DNA of 64,000 nucleotides, from positions 248,001-312,000 of the forward strand of contig NZ_JAKLLN010000002.1 of assembly GCF_023150065.1 (NCBI RefSeq). The letters run 5' to 3'. The notes under the pieces were generated by a model. The model saw only the letters and a program-made list of their open reading frames with translations, searched no databases and was not told the origin of the DNA. The DNA is from Zoogloea sp. GTDB lineage: Bacteria > Pseudomonadota > Gammaproteobacteria > Burkholderiales > Rhodocyclaceae. The position numbers and the translations under genes were made by a program. Positions 17,761 through 25,530 of this stretch are shown one piece after another. The number at the start of each line of letters is the position of its first letter. Position 1 is the first letter of the stretch.

Positions 17761-19824
17761 ATGGAACAACTGATGGAGATCACGTCCCCCTTCGGGGACG
17801 CCGTGCGCTTCGAGACGATGCAGGCCCGGGAAGAGCTGGGGCGTCTGGCGGAGTACGACATCACGGTGCTGTCCGCCAAGGAAACCCTGCTGCCCAAGGA
17901 CATCCTCGGGCAGGGCGTGACGGTGATCCACAACGGCCTGGAGGCCGGTCCGCGGCATTTCAATGCCTGCGTGACCCGCTTCGGGCTGGTTGGTGTGGAA
18001 GGGCGCTATTTCCGTTACCGCATCGTGGCCCATGCCTGGCTGTGGTTGCTGACGCGCAGCGCCGACTGCCGGATCTTCCAGAACAAGTCGGTGCCCGATA
18101 TCGTCAAGGAGATCTTCGGCAAGTACCCGGATGCGAGCTTCGAGCTTCGCCTGACCGGCAGTTACGCGCCGCTGGAGTACTGCGTCCAGTACCGGGAGAG
18201 CGATTTCGATTTCGTCAGCCGGCTGCTGGAAACCGAGGGCATCTATTATTTTCTCAAGCACGCGCCGGGCAAGCACACGGTGGTGCTGTGTGACTCCATC
18301 AGCGCCCACAAGCCGGTCGTCGGGCACCCGTCCATCCGCTTCCTGCCCGAAGGTGGCCGGGGGCGGGCCGAGAACAAGACCATCGGCCAGTGGATGAGCG
18401 CGCGCGAGATCCGCACCGGCATGACCGAGCTGGATGACTATGATTTCGAGCGTCCTTCCCTGGACCTGAAAAAGTCCAGCAAGGTGTCCTCCAGCGACGG
18501 GGGCGCGAAGTTCGAGGTCTACGACTACCCGGGCGACTATCTGCGCACCGCCGATGGCGAGCGCTATGTGAAGACCCGCCTGGAGGCGCTGCGCGTCCCC
18601 TACGAGCTGATGGAGGGGCGTAGCGGCGTGGTGGAGATCGCCAGTGGCGCCACCTTTACGCTGCAGGAGCACCCCCGCGATGACCAGAACCGGGAATACC
18701 TGGTGGTGTCGGCGGAGTACGACATGGTGCACGGGGGCCACGAAACCGGCCCGGGGCGTGGCTCAAGCCATAGCTGCCGCTTCACCGTGATGCCCACCGC
18801 CGAAGTCTTCCGCCCGGAGCGCCGGACGCCCCGGGCCATCGTGCGGGGGCCCCAGACCGCGGTGGTGGTGGGGCCGGCCGGCGAGGAGATCTACACCGAC
18901 AAGTACGGGCGGGTGAAGGTCCAGTTCCACTGGGACCGCCTTGGCCGCAAGGACGAGAACGCCTCCTGCTGGGTGCGGGTGTCCCACCCCTGGGCGGGCA
19001 AGAACTGGGGCATGGTGGCGCTGCCGCGCATCGGCCAGGAGGTCATCGTGGACTTCCTGGAGGGCAACCCGGACCGGCCGATCATCACCGGCCGGGTCTA
19101 CAACGCGGAGCAGATGCCGCCCTACGCCCTGCCGGCCAACATGACCCAGACCGGTATCAAGACCCGCTCCAGCAAGGGCGGCTCCCCGGCCAACTTCAAC
19201 GAGCTGCGCTTCGAGGACAAGAAGGGCGAGGAGCAGGTCTATGTGCACGCCGAGCGCAATTTCGACGGCGTCATCGAGAACTGCGAGACGCGCTCCATCG
19301 GGGTGGACCGGTCCAAGACCGTCGGCCATGACGAGACCGTGTCGGTGGGCCACGACCGCAGCGAGTCGGTGCAGAACAACGAATCCATCACCATCGGCGT
19401 CAATCGGGATCTGACTGTGGGGGCCGATTCCAGCACCGCCGTGGGCTCCAACCGCAGCATCACCGTGGGGGCCAACGAGAGCCATGATGTGGGCGGGCGC
19501 CGCACCCGCAGCGTGGGCGGGGACGAGCGCGTGGATATCGGCGCCAATCTCAACGAGACCATCAGCAAGAGCGTCACCCTCAGCATCGGCGAGAACCAGT
19601 CGGTTACGGTGGGCAAGGACGGGCGGGTCCAGCTCGGCAAGACCTATTACCTCGAGGCCGCCGACGCCATCACCTTCAAGACCGGTGATGCCTCCATCAC
19701 CCTCAAGAAAGACGGCACCATCACCATCCAGGGGCGCGACATCACGCTCAAGGGCAGTGGCAAGGTGAGCGTCAAGGCCTCGGGCGATGTGGTCCTCAAG
19801 GGTTCGAAGATCGCCAGCAACTGA
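17761..19824 (+). CDS. vgrG: T6SS spike protein VgrG (TssI)
   Basis: VgrG trimers form the puncturing spike on the Hcp tube. The 687-aa protein has a gp27-like region (MEITSPFGDAVRFE to about residue 370), a gp5 OB-fold with the Rhs/Vgr signature (YTDKYGRVKVQFHWDRLG and SCWVRVSHPWAGKNWG), and a needle of short VG-type repeats from about residue 510 (VSVGHDRSESV, ITIGVNRDLTV, ITVGANESHDV). It ends in a DUF2345-like beta tail (DITLKGSGKVSVKASGDVV) rather than an enzymatic domain. It heads the cargo cassette and probably carries the PAAR-like tip protein and the AHH nuclease encoded downstream. Confidence 0.97.
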   Translation: MEQLMEITSPFGDAVRFETMQAREELGRLAEYDITVLSAKETLLPKDILGQGVTVIHNGLEAGPRHFNACVTRFGLVGVEGRYFRYRIVAHAWLWLLTRSADCRIFQNKSVPDIVKEIFGKYPDASFELRLTGSYAPLEYCVQYRESDFDFVSRLLETEGIYYFLKHAPGKHTVVLCDSISAHKPVVGHPSIRFLPEGGRGRAENKTIGQWMSAREIRTGMTELDDYDFERPSLDLKKSSKVSSSDGGAKFEVYDYPGDYLRTADGERYVKTRLEALRVPYELMEGRSGVVEIASGATFTLQEHPRDDQNREYLVVSAEYDMVHGGHETGPGRGSSHSCRFTVMPTAEVFRPERRTPRAIVRGPQTAVVVGPAGEEIYTDKYGRVKVQFHWDRLGRKDENASCWVRVSHPWAGKNWGMVALPRIGQEVIVDFLEGNPDRPIITGRVYNAEQMPPYALPANMTQTGIKTRSSKGGSPANFNELRFEDKKGEEQVYVHAERNFDGVIENCETRSIGVDRSKTVGHDETVSVGHDRSESVQNNESITIGVNRDLTVGADSSTAVGSNRSITVGANESHDVGGRRTRSVGGDERVDIGANLNETISKSVTLSIGENQSVTVGKDGRVQLGKTYYLEAADAITFKTGDASITLKKDGTITIQGRDITLKGSGKVSVKASGDVVLKGSKIASN

Positions 19825-19829
19825 GCCCG

Positions 19830-20846
19830 ATGCTCCAGGTCGTCAATACCACTCCCTATCCGGCCACGCTGGCGGTCTTTCCCTCGCCGAGCGGGGTCGA
19901 GTGCGCCTACGCCGCGGTGAAGATCAGCTACGACCTGTCCACCGGCGTGCCGCAGCTGGCCGCCAGCCAGGCCATGTTCCTCGCCAGTGACGTGTATTGG
20001 GGCGATCCGGCCAGCACGTCCCTGCGCGCCGCGGCGGATCTGACCCTGCTCAAGCCCTCCACCGACGTGCTGCTGCTTGGCCGCGCGGTGGCGCCCGCCG
20101 GGCCGGTGCCGTCCATGGAGGTGGCCTTGCGCGTCGGTACGTTGAGCCGGCGCCTGCGCATCTTTGGCGAGCGCACCTGGCAGCGGGAGGGGGAAGGCTG
20201 GCGGCCCAGCGCACCCCAGCCCTTCGAACGCCTGCCCCTGCGCTGGGAGCTGGCCTTCGGCGGGACGTCCCGGGCCCATCCCGAACACCCACCCGAATGC
20301 GAGCAGCGCAACCCGGTGGGGCGCGGCTTTGTGGCGAGCTGGGACACCGATCCGGCAGGCCTGCCGCTGCCCTGCATCGAAGACCCGGACGCCCTGCTGC
20401 GCCACCCCCATGAGCGCCCCGAGCCGGCCGGCATGGCGCCGGTGGCGGCGGGCTGGCTGGGCCGCGCCCGCCATGCCGGCACCTACGATGCCGCCTGGCA
20501 GAAAACGCGGGCCCCCTATCTTCCCCTCGACTTCGACCCCCGCTTCTTCCAGGTCGCGCCGCCCGGGCTGGTTGCGCCGGTGCGCCTGACCGGGGGCGAG
20601 GATGTCGAACTGGAGGGGGTGACCGGAGGAGGGCGGGTCGGCTTTGCCTTGCCTCGCCCCGATCTCCAGATGGCCTTCGATTTTGCCGGGCGTCACATGG
20701 CGGCCGCGCCGCTGCTGGATACGGTTCTCATCGAGCCGGACATGGCCCGCCTGCAGATGGTGTGGCGGGCGGAGCTGGCGGTGGACAAGCACCTGCTCAA
20801 GCTGCGTGCCCTGCATGTGTCCGGCCACGGGGAGCAGGCCCCGTGA
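19830..20846 (+). CDS. DUF2169 domain protein (T6SS effector-loading factor)
   Basis: DUF2169 proteins are linked to T6SS loci and are regarded as adaptors that help load PAAR-linked effectors on VgrG. The 338-aa sequence has the family features: MLQVVNTTPYPATLAVF at the N-terminus, a KISYDLSTGVPQL strand, and the ELAFGGTSRAHPEHPPECEQ segment with NPVGRGFV. It starts 5 bp after vgrG, and its last codons overlap the next gene by 4 bp, so the cassette is translationally coupled. A role with the DUF4150 tip protein is inferred from position. Confidence 0.88.
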   Translation: MLQVVNTTPYPATLAVFPSPSGVECAYAAVKISYDLSTGVPQLAASQAMFLASDVYWGDPASTSLRAAADLTLLKPSTDVLLLGRAVAPAGPVPSMEVALRVGTLSRRLRIFGERTWQREGEGWRPSAPQPFERLPLRWELAFGGTSRAHPEHPPECEQRNPVGRGFVASWDTDPAGLPLPCIEDPDALLRHPHERPEPAGMAPVAAGWLGRARHAGTYDAAWQKTRAPYLPLDFDPRFFQVAPPGLVAPVRLTGGEDVELEGVTGGGRVGFALPRPDLQMAFDFAGRHMAAAPLLDTVLIEPDMARLQMVWRAELAVDKHLLKLRALHVSGHGEQAP

Positions 20847-21898
20847 GCGCCGTCATCGCCGCCGCCGGACTGGTATGCCCGGCAGGTCTCGGGCTGGCGG
20901 AGAGTACGGCCGGTGCCCGGGCCAGGCTGTCGGCCCTGCGTGAGATCGACTGGTGCGACCGGCGCCTGGAGCGCTTCATCGTCGGCAGCGTGCCCGACCA
21001 GGGCTTGCCGGTCCTCGCGCCGGCGCTGGCTGCTGCACCCCTGCAGGCCCGGGAGGGGCGCATGCTGCGCCTGGCCCATGCCGCCCTGGCCGATATGTAC
21101 GCGGGGCTGCCCGCCGATCTGCCCGCGCCGCCGTTGCTCCTTGGCCTGCCCGAACACCACACCACCCGGCCGATCGATCCCGAACGCTTTCTCAAGCTGC
21201 TGGCCAATCAGGCGGGGGCGTGCTTCGACCCGGCGCTCAGCATCGCCGCGCCCCGCGGTCGGGCCAGCGGTCTGATGGCCTTGTCCCAGGCGGCGGCGCG
21301 GATTGCCGCGGGGGAGGCCGGCCTGATCCTGGTGGGCGGGCTGGATTCCCTGGTCGATCTTTACGTACTGGCGGCGCTGGACCGAGCCGGGCGGGTCCGT
21401 GGGGAGACGGTCAGTGATGGCTTCAGCCCGGCGGAGGGCGCCGCCTTCCTGCTGGTGGCCAGTGAATCGGAGGCCCGTCGCCATGGCCTGCCCGTGCTGG
21501 CGCGGGTTGCGGCGACGGGGATCGGCTTCGAGCCGGGGCATCTGTATGCCGATGAGCCCTACCTCGGGGACGGCCTGGCGGGCGTGGTCTCGGCCTGCCT
21601 CGACAGCGCCGGTCTGGCCGCGCCGCTGCAGAGCGTTTATTGCAGTTTCAACGGCGAGCGTTATTGGGCGCGGGAGTTTGGCGTTGCACGCATCCGCAAT
21701 GCGGCGGCCTTTGCCGACGAGGCCCGGATGGAGCATCCGGCCGAGTGCTTTGGCGATCTCGGGGCGGCCCACGGCGTGGCGCTGGCGGCGCTGGCCTGTC
21801 ACGGCCTGGCCGGGGGCTATCGACCCGGCCCGGCTTTGGTCTATGCTTCCTCCGACAAGGGAGACCGGGCCGCGGTCATCTTCGAGCGCAGCACCTGA
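20843..21898 (+). CDS. Degenerate beta-ketoacyl-synthase-fold protein
   Basis: A 351-aa thiolase-fold protein related to 3-oxoacyl-ACP synthases, recognisable from GRASGLMALSQAAARIAAGE, LILVGGLDSLVD and DGFSPAEGAAFLLVASE. The nucleophile Cys region reads SIAAPRGRASG (residues about 133-143) with no Cys. The position of the second active-site His (G-H-x2-G) reads GDLGAAHG (about 304-311), with Asp in place of His. It is therefore probably not a condensing enzyme. Such homologues occur in T6SS cargo clusters beside DUF2169 and DUF4150 genes. The GTG start at 20843 overlaps the DUF2169 stop. A structural or chaperone role is inference. Confidence 0.82.
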   Translation: MSAVIAAAGLVCPAGLGLAESTAGARARLSALREIDWCDRRLERFIVGSVPDQGLPVLAPALAAAPLQAREGRMLRLAHAALADMYAGLPADLPAPPLLLGLPEHHTTRPIDPERFLKLLANQAGACFDPALSIAAPRGRASGLMALSQAAARIAAGEAGLILVGGLDSLVDLYVLAALDRAGRVRGETVSDGFSPAEGAAFLLVASESEARRHGLPVLARVAATGIGFEPGHLYADEPYLGDGLAGVVSACLDSAGLAAPLQSVYCSFNGERYWAREFGVARIRNAAAFADEARMEHPAECFGDLGAAHGVALAALACHGLAGGYRPGPALVYASSDKGDRAAVIFERST

Positions 21899-21908
21899 GG
21901 GTCGATCG

Positions 21909-22289
21909 ATGCCATGCAGTGTTCATAATATTGCCGGATTTGCGCACAAGACCAGCGGCGGCATGAGCATGGTCTTTCCCGATGTCTGCAAGACTCCGGT
22001 GCCGTCGGCGCCGCCGGTGCCCATTCCCTATCCGAACATCGGCAAGTCGTCCGACACCATCTCCGGCACCACCACGGTCAAGGCCGACGGCTCGATGGTG
22101 ATGGTGAAGGGGGCCAAGTACATGATGAGCTCGGGGGACGAGCCGGGGACGCTGGGAGGGGTCATCAGCAGCACTTTCAAGCAGGAGTGCGAGTTTCTGA
22201 TGTACTCCTTCAATGTGATGCTCGACGGGAAGAACGTCTGCCGTCTTGGCGACCCCCTCTGGCACAACAAGAAGAACATCCTCGGGTGA
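21909..22289 (+). CDS. PAAR-like DUF4150 tip protein
   Basis: A 126-aa PAAR-like protein expected to cap the VgrG spike and link it to the effector. It shows the DUF4150 pattern: MSMVFPDVCKTPVP, PIPYPNIGKSSDT, DGSMVMVKGAKYMMSSGDEPGTLGG and the C-terminal NVCRLGDPLWHNKKN. It has no C-terminal toxin extension; the toxin is the separate gene 4 bp downstream. The ATG at 21909 is the first in-frame start after the preceding stop. Confidence 0.93.
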   Translation: MPCSVHNIAGFAHKTSGGMSMVFPDVCKTPVPSAPPVPIPYPNIGKSSDTISGTTTVKADGSMVMVKGAKYMMSSGDEPGTLGGVISSTFKQECEFLMYSFNVMLDGKNVCRLGDPLWHNKKNILG

Positions 22290-22293
22290 GGGC

Positions 22294-23196
22294 ATGACCG
22301 AGCTCGCAGAATCCGTGATGATCGGCCTGATTGCCGATGGCGGCGATGTGCCTTGCCCCTTCGATCACGATGCCCCCGCCCCCGAGAAGGTGAATAACCA
22401 GCTGGTCGGCAACGGCGGCACCCTCGGTGACTGCATGGAGGCGGGGACAGGCACGGCCCTGTATCCACCGCTGAAGCGCAAGCTCAGGCCCGTGCCCTAT
22501 CCCGAGCAGGCGGAGCGGGAGGTCACGGTCGGCGAGCACAGCTATCCGGTATGGTGCGCGGCCCATCACCTCATCCCGGCCCAAGCCTCCCTCAAGAAAG
22601 CCACCCAGCTCAAGCGCCTCATGCAGAAGGGGAGTGGCGCCAGCAAGCTGTGGAGCGATATCGGCTACGACGTTAACGGGCTGCAGAACGGCGTCTGGCT
22701 GCCGGGCAACTATGCCGTGGGCGGCATGGGCACGGGGGACTGGGTGGGCGCGCCCAGCGCCATGGACGGGGATTCCGAAGAAGCCAGCGTGCGCCGCCGG
22801 GCGGCCCGCCGCAGCGCGTCGAGCACCAAGCTCGACGGCCTGCGCCACGAGATCGATCCGGACAACCGCAAGTGGCTTTACGTGGACAAGGCGACGCGCC
22901 TCGTGAATGCCCAGTTCCACGACGCCCACGTGGATTACAACAAGTTCGTGCTGGGCATCCTCAACAAGATTGGCGCGTCCCTGCAGGAGCGCAAGAAGAA
23001 GAACGTTGATGGTCTCTCCTGCCACAAATGTGCCAAGCGCGAGGAGAAGATCGCCGAATATGGCATCCCCCCACCCTTCAGCCTGATCAAGCGCCTGGAT
23101 GGCGTGTCGGCGCGCCTGCGGTCCTACCTGAAGGGCCGGCGTGGGCATGCAATGGTGTTCACGTCGCGCTGGGGAAAGCTGATTGGCAAACGCTGA
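22294..23196 (+). CDS. T6SS effector: AHH-family (HNH/Endo VII superfamily) nuclease
   Basis: A 300-aa putative DNase toxin. The AHH signature is A90-H91-H92 within WCAAHHLIPAQASLKK, followed by LWSDIGYDVNGLQNGVWLP (119-137) and the second half of the metal-binding fold HDAHVDYNKFV (209-219), which matches the AHH nuclease layout. The N-terminal 60 residues (VPCPFDHDAPAP) could be the docking part. A Cys pair SCHKC (242-246) near the C-terminus may bind metal. It starts 4 bp after the PAAR-like gene and is followed by an Imm11-type gene, the arrangement of the Myxococcus MXAN_0050/MXAN_0049 effector-immunity pair. No signal peptide is seen. Confidence 0.9.
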   Translation: MTELAESVMIGLIADGGDVPCPFDHDAPAPEKVNNQLVGNGGTLGDCMEAGTGTALYPPLKRKLRPVPYPEQAEREVTVGEHSYPVWCAAHHLIPAQASLKKATQLKRLMQKGSGASKLWSDIGYDVNGLQNGVWLPGNYAVGGMGTGDWVGAPSAMDGDSEEASVRRRAARRSASSTKLDGLRHEIDPDNRKWLYVDKATRLVNAQFHDAHVDYNKFVLGILNKIGASLQERKKKNVDGLSCHKCAKREEKIAEYGIPPPFSLIKRLDGVSARLRSYLKGRRGHAMVFTSRWGKLIGKR

Positions 23197-23218
23197 GTCA
23201 CCATATCCGGAGACGCCG

Positions 23219-23794
23219 ATGACCGAAGCCTCCGCTGCGTATTTCATGCTGGCCTGTTACAGCCCCGATGAGGGCGACCATGCCCAATACACCTACGAGC
23301 CCGATGACGAGGAGCGCAGCTGGATCATCGGCCTGCCCTTCGAGCAGCCGCCTCCCGTGCCGGTGCCGGTGAGCATCGAGCGCGGTGAGGAAGGCCTGCA
23401 GCCGGAGCTGACCGACGTGCCGCTGCCCCTCATGTCGCGCCGGCTGGCCGAATGCCTGACGGCGGCGGGGGTGTCCAACATCGACTTCTACCCCGCCCGG
23501 GTGACCGAGCAGGCCAGCGGGCGCAGCCACGACGGGCTGCTGGCCTTCAACCTCATCGGCCTGGTGGCCGCGGCGGATTTGTCCCGCTCCACCTTCTCGG
23601 CGCCAGACGGCCCGCTGCTGTCGGTGGATTTTGACGGCCTGGCCATCGACCCCGCCAGGGTGGGGGCGGCCGACATGTTTCGCCTCGCCGAGTCGGTGAA
23701 TGGCATCGTGGTGAGCCGGCGTGTCCGGCAGGCGATCCTCGATGCCGGCATCACCACCCTGGAGTTCATTCTGCCGGAGGACTGGGTCGGTTGA
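23219..23794 (+). CDS. Probable immunity protein, Imm11 (MXAN_0049/DUF1629-like)
   Basis: A 191-aa soluble acidic protein directly downstream of the AHH nuclease. The C-terminal half looks like the Imm11 fold: SVDFDGLAIDPARVGAADMF, FRLAESVNGIVVSRRVRQAI and TTLEFILPEDWVG. By gene order and family it should bind and neutralise the upstream nuclease. The ATG at 23219 follows a CCGGAGA site. Family assignment is by eye from moderate similarity; the immunity role rests mainly on position. Confidence 0.75.
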   Translation: MTEASAAYFMLACYSPDEGDHAQYTYEPDDEERSWIIGLPFEQPPPVPVPVSIERGEEGLQPELTDVPLPLMSRRLAECLTAAGVSNIDFYPARVTEQASGRSHDGLLAFNLIGLVAAADLSRSTFSAPDGPLLSVDFDGLAIDPARVGAADMFRLAESVNGIVVSRRVRQAILDAGITTLEFILPEDWVG

Positions 23795-23839
23795 GCCTGG
23801 CTCATCGGCCCGTATCCGTTTTGCTGTCTGGAGTTGCCC

Positions 23840-24268
23840 ATGTCTGAAGCCGCACGTGTCCTGGCCTTGCCCCATGAAGTCGACCCGCAGCCCCAGCGGG
23901 CCGAAGTGGCCGCCCTGCTGGAAGGGGGGCTGATACGGGTGCGCCTGTCGGGGGGGCGCGAATGGGATGCGGCCTGGCTCCAGGCGGGCAGCAACGGCTC
24001 GGTGGCGCTGGCAGTCCATGACTGGGTCATCGTGCTACCCCCCGCCGGCGGGCATCCCGCCGTGGTGATGGGGCGCATCGGCCCCTACAGCCCTCCGGCG
24101 CCGCCGGCGCGGCTGTGTCTTGAGGCAACCGAGGTGCTGACCCTCAAGTGCGGCGATGCCGTGCTTGATCTGCGCGCCGATGGCAAGGCCGTGCTGCGCG
24201 GGGAGGACGTGCTGATCCGTGCCCGGGGCCTGCAACGCATCAAGGCCGGCAGCGTTTCCATCAATTAG
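23840..24268 (+). CDS. DUF6484-like protein of the T6SS cargo cassette
   Basis: A 142-aa protein rich in beta strands. It resembles small OB/needle-like proteins found beside TIGR02270 genes in T6SS loci (DUF6484 by recollection): GSVALAVHDWVIVLPPAGG, VVMGRIGPYSPPAPP, then a C-terminal tail TLKCGDAVLDLRADGKAVL and LIRARGLQRIKAGSVSIN that looks like the VgrG needle repeat. It may be a mini spike or adaptor. It lies 45 bp after the immunity gene and 3 bp before the next gene. Confidence 0.65.
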   Translation: MSEAARVLALPHEVDPQPQRAEVAALLEGGLIRVRLSGGREWDAAWLQAGSNGSVALAVHDWVIVLPPAGGHPAVVMGRIGPYSPPAPPARLCLEATEVLTLKCGDAVLDLRADGKAVLRGEDVLIRARGLQRIKAGSVSIN

Positions 24269-24271
24269 GCG

Positions 24272-25492
24272 ATGCCCGCCGTCGCTCCTCTCACCCGCGC
24301 CTGGCGCTTCATCCCGGAGCGGGCCCTCATCCATCTGGAAGAGCTGGCCTACCTGTGGCAACGGCGCCGCGCGTCGCTGCGCTCCGACAGCCTGACCCTG
24401 CAGGATTTCGCCTACCTCACCGAGAGAATCGAGGCGCATGGGCAGGGGGCCATGGTGGCCGGCGATGCCCTCGATGACATTGCCGGGGGCGGGCTGGAGT
24501 CCGCTGACCGGGACGAGGTCTTTGCCATTGCGTGGGCGCTCCTGCGCTGCGCCGCCGATCACCAGGTCGCCCGCGTGCTCGAGGCCTTTCAGCAGGCCAG
24601 GGGGCCTGCCCTGGCCGGGCTCGGGGAGGCTCTCACCCTCGTGCCCCTGGCGTCGACGGAGGCCGCCTTGCGCGCCGCGCTCTCCCACGGGAATGCACAC
24701 CAGATGGCGTGGGCCAACCTTGCCCTGGCCCAGCAAGGGCGCCTTGACGCCGATGCGGCCGGGCTGGCCGGCCTGCTGGTCCATGACCAGGGCGGCGTGG
24801 CCGAAGTGGCCTGGCGGGCGGTCCGGTGTGTCGACACCCGTCATGCGGCAAGGCCGCGGCCCTATGCCGAGGCGCTCCGCCACGCGGACCCGGGTGTGGT
24901 CGAGGCGGCTGTCGAAGCGGCCATCTGGACCGGGCAGCCCTGGGTGCTGGACTCACTCTGGCGTCTCGCCGAGGTGCCGGAGCGACAGCCCTGGGCCTTG
25001 GGCTGGCTTGCGGCGCTGGCGCCCGCCGAGGGGCAGGCGGCCGTGCTTGCCCGGATCGGCGCGCAGCCCGCCGTGCAGCGGGGCCCGCTGGCGGCACGCC
25101 TGGGTTCCTGGCCGGCGCTGGAGAGTGTGCACGCCTGGATGGCGTCGGACGACCCCGTGCTGGCCGCGTCGGCCCTGCGCGGGTGGAGCCGGATGACGGG
25201 CCTGAGTGCGGATGGCACCCGGATCACCGCCCCCGCCGCCGGAGGGGACGATCCGGCCTTGGAGGATCTCCGCGAGGAACTCGTCCTGCCCGACCTTGCC
25301 AGGGTCCGCCAGCACCGGGACGAGCACGGCAAACGCTGGCAGGGTGGAGTACGCTGGTGCCGGGGGCACGACATCCGGGACAGCCTGAGCCGTGAGGCCC
25401 AGCGCTGGATCGACCTCGAAGCCCGCTGGGATTTTGGTGCCCGGGCCGCACTGGCAGGGCAGGGGGTCATTCCGCCGCCGCCGTCTGTCTGA
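24272..25492 (+). CDS. TIGR02270 family protein (T6SS-associated, HEAT-like)
   Basis: A 406-aa Ala/Leu/Trp-rich helical protein with repeated helix pairs of HEAT type (for example SHGNAHQMAWANLALAQQ, LVHDQGGVAEVAWRAVRC, HADPGVVEAAVEAAIWTG). N-terminal ALIHLEELAYLWQRRR and C-terminal WQGGVRWCRGHDIRDSLS match the TIGR02270 family, which is found almost only near T6SS genes. The function is unknown; a scaffolding role for cargo is a guess. It is 3 bp from the DUF6484 gene, and 38 bp separate it from tagH. Confidence 0.85.
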   Translation: MPAVAPLTRAWRFIPERALIHLEELAYLWQRRRASLRSDSLTLQDFAYLTERIEAHGQGAMVAGDALDDIAGGGLESADRDEVFAIAWALLRCAADHQVARVLEAFQQARGPALAGLGEALTLVPLASTEAALRAALSHGNAHQMAWANLALAQQGRLDADAAGLAGLLVHDQGGVAEVAWRAVRCVDTRHAARPRPYAEALRHADPGVVEAAVEAAIWTGQPWVLDSLWRLAEVPERQPWALGWLAALAPAEGQAAVLARIGAQPAVQRGPLAARLGSWPALESVHAWMASDDPVLAASALRGWSRMTGLSADGTRITAPAAGGDDPALEDLREELVLPDLARVRQHRDEHGKRWQGGVRWCRGHDIRDSLSREAQRWIDLEARWDFGARAALAGQGVIPPPPSV

Positions 25493-25530
25493 CACAATCG
25501 GATCTATCAGGATTAATCGAGCATTTGCTT

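Noticed and set aside
19300-19600. Short repeats that could be mistaken for a tandem-repeat locus or CRISPR-like array
   Set aside because: They are the codons of the VgrG needle repeats, not DNA-level repeats with spacers.
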